A stretch of DNA of 64,000 bases from Nocardioides agariphilus (GCF_015352445.1 NZ_JADKPO010000001.1:1-64000), one strand, 5' to 3'. Counted from the stretch's first letter, positions 25,159-33,335 are shown. Notes: a model not told the origin generated them from the letters alone. Translations and numbers: made by a program.

Positions 25159-26313
25159 TCAGGCGCCGGGGGACGTCAGGGGGTTGGAGGACGACCGGCG
25201 CAGCCTTCGCACGCCGTGACGGGCCAGCCAGCCGTTGGGCAGCGACAGCCGCAGCACCTTGTGCCACGCGGAGGCGACCTGTCGGGGCATGGACCTCGCG
25301 TGGTAGCGCAGCCCGAAGCGCTCGACGGTCGAGCGCACCTGCGGCGCGATCTCGCCGTACCGGTTGCTCGGCAGGTCGGGGAACAGGTGGTGCTCGATCT
25401 GGTGGCTGAGGTTGCCGGTCAGCACGTGCAGCAGCCGCGGTCCGGTGATGTCGGCCGACCCGAGCATCTGCCGCAGGTACCAGTCTCCGCGCGACTCGTC
25501 CGCACGGATCGACTCCTGCTCGAAGGTCTCGACACCTTCGGGGAAGTGCCCGCACATGATCACCGAGTGCGACCAAACGTTGCGCAGCACGTTGGCGGTG
25601 ACGTTGGCCAGCAGGGTCTGTCGCCACGCCCGCCCGGACAGGAGCGGGAACACCACGAAGTCCTTGCTCGCTTGCCGTCTGGCCTTGGCCAGCGTGAGGC
25701 GAAGGTCCTCTCGGAACCGGGAGGACTTGTCGGCCTCGCCGCGGCGCAGCCTACCGAGCTCGAGGTCGTAGGCGGCGATGCCGTACTCGAACACGATGGC
25801 GTTGAGCAGGTTGAGGACGGGCTGGAAGACGTGTCGCGGCTGCCACGGCTGCGCCTCGTCGACGCGCAGGATGCCGTAGCCGAGGTCGTTGTCCATGCCC
25901 AGGATGTTGGTGAACCTGTGATGGCCCTCGTTGTGCGACCGCTTCCACAACGCCGCCGGCGTCGCGTAGTCCCACTCCCACGTCGAGGAGTGGATCCGCG
26001 GGTCGCGCATCCAGTCCCACTGCCCGTGCAGGACGTTGTGCCCGATCTCCATGTTGTCGAGGACCTTGGCCACGGTGAGGGCAGCGGTGCCGGCAAGCCA
26101 AGCCGTACGGCGTCGCGACGAGGCCTGCAGCATGACCCTGCCGGCGAGCTCGAGGCTGCGCTGGATCGCGATGACACGTCGGATGTAGGCGGCGTCGCGT
26201 GCGCCCCGGGTGTCGATGACGCCTTGCCGGATCGCGTCGAGCTCGCGACCCAACGTGGCGACGGCGTCCGGGCCCAGGCGCGCCGAGGGTCCCTCGATGC
26301 CGGCTGCGGTCAC
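25159..26313 (-). CDS. Membrane fatty acid desaturase
   Basis: A 384-residue integral membrane di-iron desaturase. All three His boxes are present: GHNVLHGQWDW (HxxxH), HNEGHHRFTN (HxxHH) and HQIEHHLFPDLP (HxxHH). Together with length and hydrophobicity they place it with DesA3-like acyl desaturases, which insert a double bond into membrane acyl chains using oxygen and ferredoxin. It starts at GTG 26313, overlapping the sigma-factor stop by four bases (GTGA). It is thus translationally coupled to an alternative sigma factor, which suggests control of membrane fluidity by stress. Confidence 0.92.
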   Translation of the reverse strand: MTAAGIEGPSARLGPDAVATLGRELDAIRQGVIDTRGARDAAYIRRVIAIQRSLELAGRVMLQASSRRRTAWLAGTAALTVAKVLDNMEIGHNVLHGQWDWMRDPRIHSSTWEWDYATPAALWKRSHNEGHHRFTNILGMDNDLGYGILRVDEAQPWQPRHVFQPVLNLLNAIVFEYGIAAYDLELGRLRRGEADKSSRFREDLRLTLAKARRQASKDFVVFPLLSGRAWRQTLLANVTANVLRNVWSHSVIMCGHFPEGVETFEQESIRADESRGDWYLRQMLGSADITGPRLLHVLTGNLSHQIEHHLFPDLPSNRYGEIAPQVRSTVERFGLRYHARSMPRQVASAWHKVLRLSLPNGWLARHGVRRLRRSSSNPLTSPGA

Positions 26314-27146
26314 GCGGCGGTCACGCCGCTCTCCGAGTCCTCCAACACCGCGCGCAGCTGGTGCATCAGCTTGGTCAGACGCCGGGAGACATGGGTCTGG
26401 GTGATCCCGAGCTCGGCGCCGATGTCGCGCTGGGTCCGTCCCTCGACGAACCTCATGCGCAGCAGCTCGCGCTCGTCGGCGTTGAGGGTGCCGAGCACCG
26501 GGGCCAGGGTCGCCCGCGCCTCTGCTGCCTCGTAGCCCTCGCCCGCATCGGAGTCGGCCAGGGTCTCGCCGAGAGTGATGCCGTCGGGATGAGCCAGCCT
26601 CGCGTCCAGCGATGACGGCGTGAAGCAGCCACGTGCCAGCAACGCCTCGTGCACGGCTGCGACCGGGACGTCGAGGCGTGCGGCGATCTCGCCCTCGCTC
26701 GGCGGCCGGCCGTCGCGCGGGTCGGTCCGCAGCTGCTCGCGCAGCACCTGGGTCTGCAGCTCCTGCACGGGTCGGGGCGGCCGGACCATCCACCCCTGAT
26801 CGCGGAAGTGCCGCTTGACCTCTCCGGCGATGGAGGGCACGACGTACGACATGAAGTGGTAGCCGGTGCTCGGGTCGTAGTTGTTCACGGCCTTGACCAG
26901 TGCCAGGCAGGCTGTCTGCTCGAGGTCCTCGAGGGCACAGCCGCGACCCCGGAACCTACTGGCGATCCGGTACGCCACCGGGGTGTTGACCAGGATCACG
27001 CGGTCGATCAGCTCGGCGCGAGCGTCCGCCGACAACTGGCCCTGATCGTGCAGCCGGACCATGAGCTCGTCGGTCAGGCGTTGGCGCGTCTCGCGCTCCC
27101 GGACGCGCGACGGGCGCGTCAGTGCGGGGTGGATGAAAGACGTCAT
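26310..27146 (-). CDS. RNA polymerase sigma factor, SigB/SigF family
   Basis: A 278-residue sigma-70 group 3 factor. Region 2 has LIDRVILVNTPVAYRIASRFRGRG then LEDLEQTACLALVKAVNNYDPSTGYHFMSYVVPSIAGEVKRHFRD. Region 3 is RPPRPVQELQTQV. Region 4 is LNADERELLRMRFVEGRTQRDIGAELGITQTHVSRRL. This is the SigB/F/G group of stress and development sigmas. No anti-sigma gene is adjacent. ATG 27146 is chosen over the longer frame to 27206, which would include a perfect 9-bp inverted repeat. It is coupled to the desaturase downstream. Confidence 0.92.
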   Translation of the reverse strand: MTSFIHPALTRPSRVRERETRQRLTDELMVRLHDQGQLSADARAELIDRVILVNTPVAYRIASRFRGRGCALEDLEQTACLALVKAVNNYDPSTGYHFMSYVVPSIAGEVKRHFRDQGWMVRPPRPVQELQTQVLREQLRTDPRDGRPPSEGEIAARLDVPVAAVHEALLARGCFTPSSLDARLAHPDGITLGETLADSDAGEGYEAAEARATLAPVLGTLNADERELLRMRFVEGRTQRDIGAELGITQTHVSRRLTKLMHQLRAVLEDSESGVTAA

Positions 27147-27163
27147 GGGAGGTGCCCTCAGCG

Positions 27164-27185
27164 CTAGATGGAAGCGTCCATCTAG
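27164..27185. promoter_or_regulatory. Perfect inverted repeat upstream of the sigma gene
   Basis: CTAGATGGA-AGCG-TCCATCTAG: 9-bp perfect arms with a four-base spacer, 18 bases before the sigma start codon. It is either a dimeric operator or a hairpin in the mRNA leader. The remaining 256 bases to the hydrolase gene at 27441 hold no recognisable gene. Confidence 0.7.
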
Positions 27186-27441
27186 GTCTGGGATGGGGAC
27201 CGGCACACGTGGCGCCGCCGCACCTTCGACAGTACGGCGATCTCGACCGGATTCCTACGCCTAAGGGGGTGAACGTCTCGTCGGCGCAGGTTCAGACGAC
27301 GGATGCCGGGGTACTCACCCGGTCCCCGCAAACCGACGGAGGAGAACCACCTCGCAACGACCGACGCCATCTCGCGATCGATGCGCCCGGGTCGCCGCTG
27401 GCGCGCATGGTCCACGCCCACCCACCGGTGGGGTGGCCGTC

Positions 27442-28206
27442 CTAGAGCGTTGGCTCCCCGAGTCGCCGCGCGATCGTCAGCCAGACGTCCGGGTCGAGCA
27501 CCATCGCGATGTGCGTCGAGCCGACCTCGATGTGCTCGGCACGCGGTGAGTGGTGGTCCACGCAGCTGCGCCAGTTCACCACGCCGTCGCGCCTGCTGAG
27601 GATGACCGTTACCGGCACCTCCAGCGGGTGCTCGCGCTCGCGCCGGTCGACGTACGCCGCCACTCGGCGCGCGTCCGTCCGCGGGGAGAGCCACGCACCG
27701 GCCGTGTGTGTGGTGCCGCCGACCAGGGGGGTGCCGAACGTGATGACCTGCGAGACCAGCTCGGGACGGCGGCGGGCCACCTCCCGCACCACGATGCCGC
27801 CGAGGCTCCAGCCCACCAGCGCCACCGGTCCCGCGGACTCCGCGCGCGCCGCGACATGCTGCTCGAGCCGGCGGACGTCACGCCGGACATCGCCGCGGTT
27901 CTGCCCGAACCCCCAGCCGCGCGCGTCGTAGCCGAGGGAGCGCAGGTAGCGGCGCAGCGGCCCGGTCAGCGTCTCGGGCGCACCCCAACCGGGCACGTCG
28001 ACGACGGGAGCTGCGTCGACGGGCGCCCTCGGTGCCCGACGCAGACGGCGTCGGGCGGCCGCGAGGCGAGCCAGCTGGGTGCCTCCACCCAGCTCGGCGA
28101 CGACGAGGCGTAGGTGTGGCGGGCCGGAAGGCTCCTCGTGACCGCTCAGGTCGAGGGTCCGGGCGCGATCACCCAGCAGGCTGGTGATGGTCGAGATGTT
28201 GCTCAC
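27442..28206 (-). CDS. Alpha/beta hydrolase
   Basis: A 254-residue hydrolase of the lipase/PGAP1-like group. The nucleophile elbow is VALVGWSLGGIVV (GxSxG). VVDVPGWGAPETL precedes it as the oxyanion loop. The acid and base are probably Asp in VTVILSRRDGVVNW and His in VGSTHIAMV near the end. There is no signal peptide. GTG 28206 is chosen although the frame extends to 28275, because a 12-bp terminator hairpin (28239-28266) would otherwise lie in the coding region, and GAACGGA precedes GTG 28206. Substrate unknown. Confidence 0.85.
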   Translation of the reverse strand: MSNISTITSLLGDRARTLDLSGHEEPSGPPHLRLVVAELGGGTQLARLAAARRRLRRAPRAPVDAAPVVDVPGWGAPETLTGPLRRYLRSLGYDARGWGFGQNRGDVRRDVRRLEQHVAARAESAGPVALVGWSLGGIVVREVARRRPELVSQVITFGTPLVGGTTHTAGAWLSPRTDARRVAAYVDRREREHPLEVPVTVILSRRDGVVNWRSCVDHHSPRAEHIEVGSTHIAMVLDPDVWLTIARRLGEPTL

Positions 28207-28238
28207 TCCGTTCGTCAGGGCAGGCGGGCGGACGCAGA

Positions 28239-28266
28239 CCGCCCCCACCGGTTTCGGTGGGGGCGG
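28239..28266 (-). terminator. Intrinsic terminator of the two-helix membrane protein gene
   Basis: Perfect 12-bp arms CCGCCCCCACCG and CGGTGGGGGCGG with a GTTT loop. It lies 33 bases after the stop of the leftward gene 28299-28586 and before the hydrolase start. Confidence 0.8.
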
Positions 28267-28298
28267 CTGGGTCATCGGTGTGTCCGGCGACCCACAGA

Positions 28299-28586
28299 TC
28301 AGCGAGAGGTCGACTCGTCGTAGAACTCACGCGAGCCGCTCTTGGCCAGCCCGCGGCTGACCAGGTAGCCGATCGTCAGCAGGGTGACGTAGAGCCACGC
28401 GTCCTGCGCGCCGAAGGCGTCGGAGATCTGCGCGGCCACGAGCACGCCGACGACGGCCGCGATGAACACGACCATCTCCGAGGTCTTGACCGAGGCCTTC
28501 GTCTCGGTGCTGACGCGGCGGTCGGTGCGGTCGTCACGAACTGAGTCGCGGTCGGTCGTCTGGGGGCTGTAGGCGGTGTCAGACAT
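28299..28586 (-). CDS. Small two-helix membrane protein
   Basis: A 95-residue protein. A polar N-terminus rich in Asp, Arg and Thr (about 35 residues) is followed by two hydrophobic helices, VVFIAAVVGVLVAAQIS and AWLYVTLLTIGYLVSRGLAKSG, and a short acidic tail. No family is recognised with confidence, but it resembles small actinobacterial membrane proteins found beside stress genes. ATG 28586 has GAAGGAG eight bases upstream. It has its own terminator downstream and a 38-base hairpin upstream, so it is monocistronic. Confidence 0.72.
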   Translation of the reverse strand: MSDTAYSPQTTDRDSVRDDRTDRRVSTETKASVKTSEMVVFIAAVVGVLVAAQISDAFGAQDAWLYVTLLTIGYLVSRGLAKSGSREFYDESTSR

Positions 28587-28753
28587 AGGAATGCTCCTTC
28601 TGGGGCATGGGGTGTTGCGCGTGCTCGGGACCGGTAGGCCCCGAGCGCGTCGTCGGCATCGGTGTCGCCGAGAGACGCAGATCGTCCCGCGGGCCTGCGG
28701 CCCAGAGTGCCGCCGGGAAGACCCAGAGATGTGCGGCTTACTCGAAAGACTAG

Positions 28754-28791
28754 GTCCCCCCATTGGTTGAAGCATCACCCAATGGGGGGAC
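28754..28791 (-). terminator. Intrinsic terminator of the DUF4383 gene
   Basis: Perfect 13-bp arms GTCCCCCCATTGG and CCAATGGGGGGAC around a 12-base loop, 12 bases after the DUF4383 stop. No T-run. A very stable stem that would separate the two leftward genes. Confidence 0.8.
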
Positions 28792-28803
28792 ACGGTCTCC
28801 TGA

Positions 28804-29268
28804 TCAGTGGCGGGTGTCGGCGTAGGTCGCGGCCCGATCCCTGCTGAGCACGAACCCGAGGGCGATCATGCCCAGGCCCAGGACGAGGTGCAGCCAGTTG
28901 TCCGCGTCGTTGAGCGGCACGAAGTTCGCGTCGCTGCTGTGGTCGGTGACCAGTCCGTAGACCATCAGCACGAGGTAGACGGCGCCGCCGGCGATCAGGT
29001 ACGTGCGGGAGGTCGAGAACTTCCGTGCCGCCGCGATGCCGAGCACGCCGAACAGGAGATGGACCACGTTGTGCAGGACCGACACCTGGAAGATGCCGAG
29101 CAGCTCGGCATGGGAGGTGTGGCCGGCGATCTTCAGGTCGCCGACGTTGGTGGTGATGCCGGGGACGAACCCGAGAACGCCGACGAGGAGGAAGACGGCG
29201 CCGACGACCATCGCCGCGAGCTGGATGGGTGACCGGCTGGTGGTAGCCCGGGAATCCGAGAAGGACAT
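28804..29268 (-). CDS. DUF4383 family membrane protein
   Basis: A 154-residue integral membrane protein with four helices: QLAAMVVGAVFLLVGVLGF, VLHNVVHLLFGVLGIAAA, TYLIAGGAVYLVLMVYGLV, and DNWLHLVLGLGMIALGFVL. The HNVVHLLFG and NWLHLVLG repeats are the DUF4383 signature and place His residues in the membrane. Function unknown; the family is common in Actinobacteria beside stress genes. ATG 29268 follows AGGAGCACCC. A GGGTAC at 29311-29316 (leftward) resembles a SigB -10 but lacks a matching upstream box. Confidence 0.85.
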   Translation of the reverse strand: MSFSDSRATTSRSPIQLAAMVVGAVFLLVGVLGFVPGITTNVGDLKIAGHTSHAELLGIFQVSVLHNVVHLLFGVLGIAAARKFSTSRTYLIAGGAVYLVLMVYGLVTDHSSDANFVPLNDADNWLHLVLGLGMIALGFVLSRDRAATYADTRH

Positions 29269-29433
29269 GGGTGCTCCTAGAGCAGTAGTCAGTGGTGGAA
29301 GAGACCCCGAGTACCCCACCGCCTGGATCTGACCGCTCCTTCGCGCGAGCGTGGTCGGCCCACCTCGCAGGGTGGGAGCACCTGCCCATCGGCATGCCTA
29401 GGCTGAAGACCAACAGCCACCGGCGGGAGTTAC

Positions 29434-30155
29434 ATGACTGCGCAGCTCGAGCCCATGCCCGAGACTCGAGAGGCACTTCGCGAGTTCATGAGCCTTCAGG
29501 GTCCTGACGTCGAGAACCTCTTGACCGAGCTCGGTCGGCACGCCACCCGGATCGTGCCCGAGCTGGTCGGGCTGTCGCTGGGACTGGCCGAGGACGGCCT
29601 GACCTTCACCCTGTTGGCCGCCCCCCCGCCGTTGCGGCCCTGGACGCGATGCAGTACCTCGACGGGGGTCTCTGCGTGGAGGTCACGGAGGGCCGGATGG
29701 ACACCGCCGAGGTCGACCTGACCGATCCGCTGGACGAGCAGCAGTGGCAGCTCTTCGCCCAGGTCAGCGCAGCGTCGGGTGTCGCCAGCAGCCTGTCCCT
29801 CCCCATCTACCACCACGGCGTCCTCATCGGCGGAGTGAACCTCTACGCCTCGACACCCGACGCGTTCGCCGGCCGGCAGGCGCAGCTGGCGCAAGCACTG
29901 GGCACCCCGGCTGCCGAGGCCGTCTCCAACGCCGACCTGTCCTTCTCGACGCGTCTGGCTGCCGCGGCTGCTCCGAGTCAGCTCAAGGACAGCATCGACA
30001 TCGAGACCGCCACGGGGATGATCGCGGGAGTCAGCGGCGTGGCGCTCGACGAGGCCGAGCGCCTGCTGTACGAAGCGTCGGCGCGCGCCGACGTACCGCC
30101 AGCGCTGGTGGCCCGGATCCTCGTCATCGTGCACTCGGGATGGCTCAGTCCCTGA
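29434..30155 (+). pseudogene. GAF-ANTAR protein interrupted by a frameshift at a C7 run
   Basis: The first frame starts at ATG 29434 (MTAQLEPMPETREALREF) behind GGGAG and codes well to about 29620. The rest of a GAF-like domain and an ANTAR domain (residues SIDIETATGMIAGV, LDEAERLLYEASARADVP) then continue in the -1 frame to 30155. The break is at seven Cs, 29621-29627. Slipping back one base there gives a continuous product of about 240 residues. The zero frame stops at 29721. It may be a real mutation, a sequencing error, or programmed -1 frameshifting on C CCC CCG. ANTAR domains bind paired hairpins in RNA and prevent termination. Confidence 0.75.
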
Positions 30156-30253
30156 GGTCCGCCCACAACACGGCCCGGGTGCGCCTCACCACCTCGCGGG
30201 CTCGGACGGGGTGTTCCTGGGTACCTGACCTGCCCGCGACGAAGGAGTGACCC

Positions 30254-31105
30254 TTGGCTTCCGACCAAGACCGCCGTCGCGAACGCCGTACATCTTGCCC
30301 GGCAGCTCGCCGCGGACCCCTACCCACCCGGCTAGAGTCGGGGGTCGACAGCCCTGACAGGGGGCACCACATCGCTGAGTTCAGCGTCAACGACGACGGA
30401 GGCACCCGCCTTCGGTCCTACCTCCAGGTGCCCGCAGGCCCTGGAGAGTACGACGTCGCCGTCGCGCTGCGACGGCTGTGCGAGGTGGTCTCCGGCGAAC
30501 TGGACCTGCTGGCTGTGAGCGTGATCCTGCTCAGCGGCCCCGGCACCGAGACTCCTGTCGCCTACTCGGCCGACGGGCACCAGCCGCTCGACCACCTGCA
30601 CCTCGACCTCGGCGAGGGTCCGGTCCTCGACGCCTTCGAGTCGGGTCGACCGGTCCTGGAGAGCGATCTCACGTCGGCGCTGGGTCGGTGGCCCGGCTTC
30701 GCGCAGTCGGCCGCACACGCGGGCGTACGCGCCACGTTCGCGTTCCCGCTCAGCATCGGTGCTGTGCGGCTGGGTGTGCTCGTGCTCTACTCGGGGCCGG
30801 TTCGCACCCTGAAGCGCGAGGAGCGCTCGGACTGCCTCATCTACGCCGACCTGGCCACCGAGCTGCTCCTGGATGCCGCGCGCGCCGGCTCGGGCGACGG
30901 GCTCGCTCCCGGCCTGGAGAGCCTGCTGGACCTGCGGACCGAGGTGTACCAGGCCCAGGGCATGGTGATGGCCGACCTCGGCATCGACCTCGCCGAAGCC
31001 CTCTCCCGCCTGCGTGCCACGGCGTTCGCCGAGAGCCGCAGCCTCAACGACCTTGCCGCCGACGTCGTCTCGCGGAGGCGACGCATATCTCGCGACGCTC
31101 CGTGA
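30254..31105 (+). CDS. GAF and ANTAR domain RNA-binding antiterminator
   Basis: About 283 residues. The GAF domain runs from about residue 70 to 200 (VVSGELDLLAVSVILLS, then GEGPVLDAFESGRPVLESDL, then GVRATFAFPLSIGAVRLGVLVLY). The C-terminal ANTAR domain is LRTEVYQAQGMVMADLGIDLAEALSRLRATAFAES. It should sense a signal through GAF and bind RNA through ANTAR. TTG 30254 is the start because GAAGGAG lies seven bases before it and no ATG or GTG occurs in frame nearby. The first 45 residues are probably disordered. Second of three consecutive ANTAR genes on this strand. Confidence 0.88.
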   Translation: MASDQDRRRERRTSCPAARRGPLPTRLESGVDSPDRGHHIAEFSVNDDGGTRLRSYLQVPAGPGEYDVAVALRRLCEVVSGELDLLAVSVILLSGPGTETPVAYSADGHQPLDHLHLDLGEGPVLDAFESGRPVLESDLTSALGRWPGFAQSAAHAGVRATFAFPLSIGAVRLGVLVLYSGPVRTLKREERSDCLIYADLATELLLDAARAGSGDGLAPGLESLLDLRTEVYQAQGMVMADLGIDLAEALSRLRATAFAESRSLNDLAADVVSRRRRISRDAP

Positions 31106-31148
31106 CCAGACACCGAGCGCCACACCCGAACCAGGAGGTTCCCAGACC

Positions 31149-31877
31149 ATGATCTCCACCACGCACTTGTCATCGGTGTTCGTCGAGGTGGCCGACACCC
31201 TCGTCGCCGACTTCGACCTCGTCGACTTCCTGCACACGCTGACCGATCACGCGGCGGCCATCAGCGGTGCGGAGGCGGTCGGGCTCGTGCTGGCCGACCA
31301 TCGTGGAGCGTTGCGCTTCATGGCTGCCTCCAACGAGTCGGGCAAGGCCCTGGAGCTGTTCCAGCTGCAGAACCACGAGGGGCCGTGCCTGGATTGCTAC
31401 CGGTTGCAGCACCCGGTGGTGAACGCCGACCTCCGTCAGGCCCAGGAGCGTTGGCCCCAGTTCGCGCCGCGGGCGATCGCTGCCGGATTCCTCTCGGTCC
31501 ACGCGTTCCCCATGCGTCTGCGCAACGAGGTCATCGGCGCTCTGAACCTGTTCGGCACCGAGGACAACCGGTTCGAGCCCGACGACGTGCGGGTGGTGCA
31601 GGCCCTGGCCGACGTGGCGACCATCTCGATCCTGCAGGATCGCGCCGTCGCCGATGCAGAGCAGCTGAGCGCGCAGCTGCAGGTCGCGCTCAACAGCCGG
31701 ATCGTGATCGAGCAGGCCAAGGGTGCGCTTGCACAACAACGCGGGTGCACCGTGGACCAGGCCTTCGAGATGCTCCGCACGGAAGCGCGATCCACACGGC
31801 GGCGACTCGTCGAGGTGGCCGACGACTTCTTGGCCCAACCCATGATCCGGCCGGCGGATCAGCCGGACGTCCCCTGA
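31149..31877 (+). CDS. GAF and ANTAR domain RNA-binding antiterminator
   Basis: A 242-residue protein. The GAF domain covers about residues 10-165: LSSVFVEVADTLVADFDLVDFL, then NHEGPCLDCYRLQHPVV with CLDC as in redox-sensing or ligand-binding GAFs, then AFPMRLRNEVIGALNLFG. The ANTAR domain is NSRIVIEQAKGALAQQRGCTVDQAFEMLRTEA, where ALNSR-x-EQAKG is the canonical RNA-binding helix. It starts at ATG 31149 behind AGGAGG, 43 bases after the previous gene, so they share an operon. The end overlaps the convergent GNAT gene by 19 bases. Confidence 0.93.
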   Translation: MISTTHLSSVFVEVADTLVADFDLVDFLHTLTDHAAAISGAEAVGLVLADHRGALRFMAASNESGKALELFQLQNHEGPCLDCYRLQHPVVNADLRQAQERWPQFAPRAIAAGFLSVHAFPMRLRNEVIGALNLFGTEDNRFEPDDVRVVQALADVATISILQDRAVADAEQLSAQLQVALNSRIVIEQAKGALAQQRGCTVDQAFEMLRTEARSTRRRLVEVADDFLAQPMIRPADQPDVP

Positions 31878-32416
31878 GTCGCGTCCAGGTCGATGTGACC
31901 TGAGGCGATCGTGCTGTCGGTCGGCTGGACCACGCCGCCCGCGGCCCTCACCAGGGCCAGGATCCCCTCGTTGTCGGCCAGCATCTCCAGGGTGAACCGC
32001 CTGACGCCGACGGCCCGCGCGCGTTCGATCAGCAGGTGGAGCAGGCACGTTCCCAGCCCGGCACGCTGCCAGTCGTCGGCCACCGTGATGGACAGCTCCG
32101 CTTCGTCGGGTCGGACCCTCAGCCGAATGAAGCGGACGACGCCCACGATGGCCGGCGAGCCCACTGGCGTCGCGACCAGGGCCTGGTGGTCGACGTGGTC
32201 GATCTCGGCGAGGTAGCGCGCGACGCGATCGCTCAGCGCCGGCGTACCGGTGTGGAAGCGTCGGTAGCGGGACAGCTCGCTCAGGAGCGCGAACCCGTCC
32301 TGCAGGTCGTCCGCATCGTCGGCGCGGACGGGACGGACGCACACGGCGCGACCGTCCCGCAACACCGACTCCACGGGCTCAGGAGGCCCTGGCCGACGCA
32401 CAGCGTTCCCAGGCAC
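31859..32416 (-). CDS. GNAT family N-acetyltransferase
   Basis: A 185-residue GNAT. After a first strand VCVRPVRADDADDLQDGF, the acetyl-CoA site is LSITVADDWQRAGLGTCLLHLLI (QxxGxG/A as QRAGLG), then GVRRFTLEMLADNEGILAL. This group (RimI-like, small stand-alone) often lies next to stress genes; the acceptor is unknown. It starts at GTG 32416, inside the 3' part of a small upstream gene (32379-32543), so translation is likely coupled. Antisense overlap of 19 bases with the ANTAR gene. Confidence 0.88.
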   Translation of the reverse strand: MPGNAVRRPGPPEPVESVLRDGRAVCVRPVRADDADDLQDGFALLSELSRYRRFHTGTPALSDRVARYLAEIDHVDHQALVATPVGSPAIVGVVRFIRLRVRPDEAELSITVADDWQRAGLGTCLLHLLIERARAVGVRRFTLEMLADNEGILALVRAAGGVVQPTDSTIASGHIDLDATQGTSG

Positions 32417-32543
32417 GGTGATGGGTCATCAGCTCGTGCACCCGGATCCAGGCGTGCCTGAAGGTCTCGTGCAGCAGCAGCACGACCAGCGCCTTCTCGG
32501 TGCCCTCGACGAGGGGTCCGGCGATCTTGGGGGCGTTGGGCAC
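32379..32543 (-). CDS. Small protein of 54 residues, overlapping the GNAT start
   Basis: A short frame with strong coding bias (nearly every third base G or C). It starts at GTG 32543 with CGAGG seven bases upstream and ends in TGA at 32379-32381. It reads MPNAPKIAGPLVEGTEKALV and then VLLLHETFRHAWIRVHELM, ending HHRAWERCASARAS. The middle is an amphipathic His/Arg-rich helix. No family is recognised. It overlaps the GNAT start by 38 bases in another frame, an arrangement typical of coupled genes. Confidence 0.5.
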   Translation of the reverse strand: MPNAPKIAGPLVEGTEKALVVLLLHETFRHAWIRVHELMTHHRAWERCASARAS

Positions 32544-32678
32544 GCGATGACCTCGAGTCGTTGGTGGCTGCGGTACCCGAGCGGGTACCCCGCCGCCTCT
32601 GGCTCAGTGCGCTGTCCGCACCGATCGTGGGTACTTGGTGACGACAGACAGATCGACCCACAGACCCAGGAGCCCCAG

Positions 32679-33209
32679 ATGGCCACCACCACCCAGTCAC
32701 GGACCAGCACGTCCACCGACGCCATCGTCCTGCTCAAGGACGACCACAAGCAGATCAAGAAGCTCTTCGCCGACTTCCAGAAGGCCGGCGACGGCGCGCA
32801 GAAGTCCAAGCAGCGTCTCGTCGACAAGATGATCGAGCTGCTCACCGTGCACACCTACATCGAGAACGAGGTCATGTACCCCCGCGTCCGCGCGCTGCTG
32901 CCCGACCTCGAGGACGACGTCCTGGAGTCCTACGAGGAGCACCACGTCGCCGACGTGCTGGTCATGGAGCTCTCGGCGATGAAGGCAACCGACGAGCGCT
33001 TCACCGCCAAGACGACCGTGCTGATCGAGAGCGTGACGCACCACATCGACGAGGAGGAGAAGGACTGGTTCCCCCAGGTGCGTGAGGGACTGGGCCGCAA
33101 GACGCTGCAAGAGATCGGCCAGGAGATGCAGGCGGCCCGCAAGAAGGCGCCGCGCCGGCCCTCTCAGCCCAGCGCGCTGAAGAAGACGATCGACGCCGTC
33201 ATCGCCTGA
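32679..33209 (+). CDS. Hemerythrin-like HHE domain protein
   Basis: A 176-residue four-helix iron-binding protein. The ligand residues are visible as DDHKQIKKLFADFQ, HTYIENEVMYPRV, EEHHVADVLVMEL and HHIDEEEKDWFPQV. The basic tail (KKAPRRPSQPSALKK) may bind nucleic acid. Hemerythrin-like proteins bind oxygen, nitric oxide or peroxide, and several actinobacterial ones act in stress responses. ATG 32679 follows AGGAG. A GGGTAC at 32629-32634, 45 bases upstream, resembles a SigB -10. Two terminator hairpins follow. Confidence 0.9.
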   Translation: MATTTQSRTSTSTDAIVLLKDDHKQIKKLFADFQKAGDGAQKSKQRLVDKMIELLTVHTYIENEVMYPRVRALLPDLEDDVLESYEEHHVADVLVMELSAMKATDERFTAKTTVLIESVTHHIDEEEKDWFPQVREGLGRKTLQEIGQEMQAARKKAPRRPSQPSALKKTIDAVIA

Positions 33210-33221
33210 CGCAGGTCATCC

Positions 33222-33287
33222 GACCCGGATCTCGTCATCCGGGTCCAGGCGTGAAGGTGCCCCGCCGGCCACAGGCCGGCGGGGCAC
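33222..33287 (+). terminator. Tandem terminator hairpins after the hemerythrin gene
   Basis: Two stems: GACCCGGAT-CTCGTC-ATCCGGGTC at 33222-33245, and a perfect 14-bp stem (arms GTGCCCCGCCGGCC and its complement, loop ACA) at 33257-33287. They lie 12 and 47 bases past the stop and also serve the convergent DUF3618 operon. Confidence 0.88.
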
Positions 33288-33335
33288 TGACGTCTCGCGG
33301 CCCCCCCGGACTCGCGAGACGTGGTCCGGCAGCGC

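Noticed and set aside
28207-28275. Earlier start for the alpha/beta hydrolase
   Set aside because: It would place a 12-bp terminator hairpin inside the coding sequence, and the residues are not family-like.
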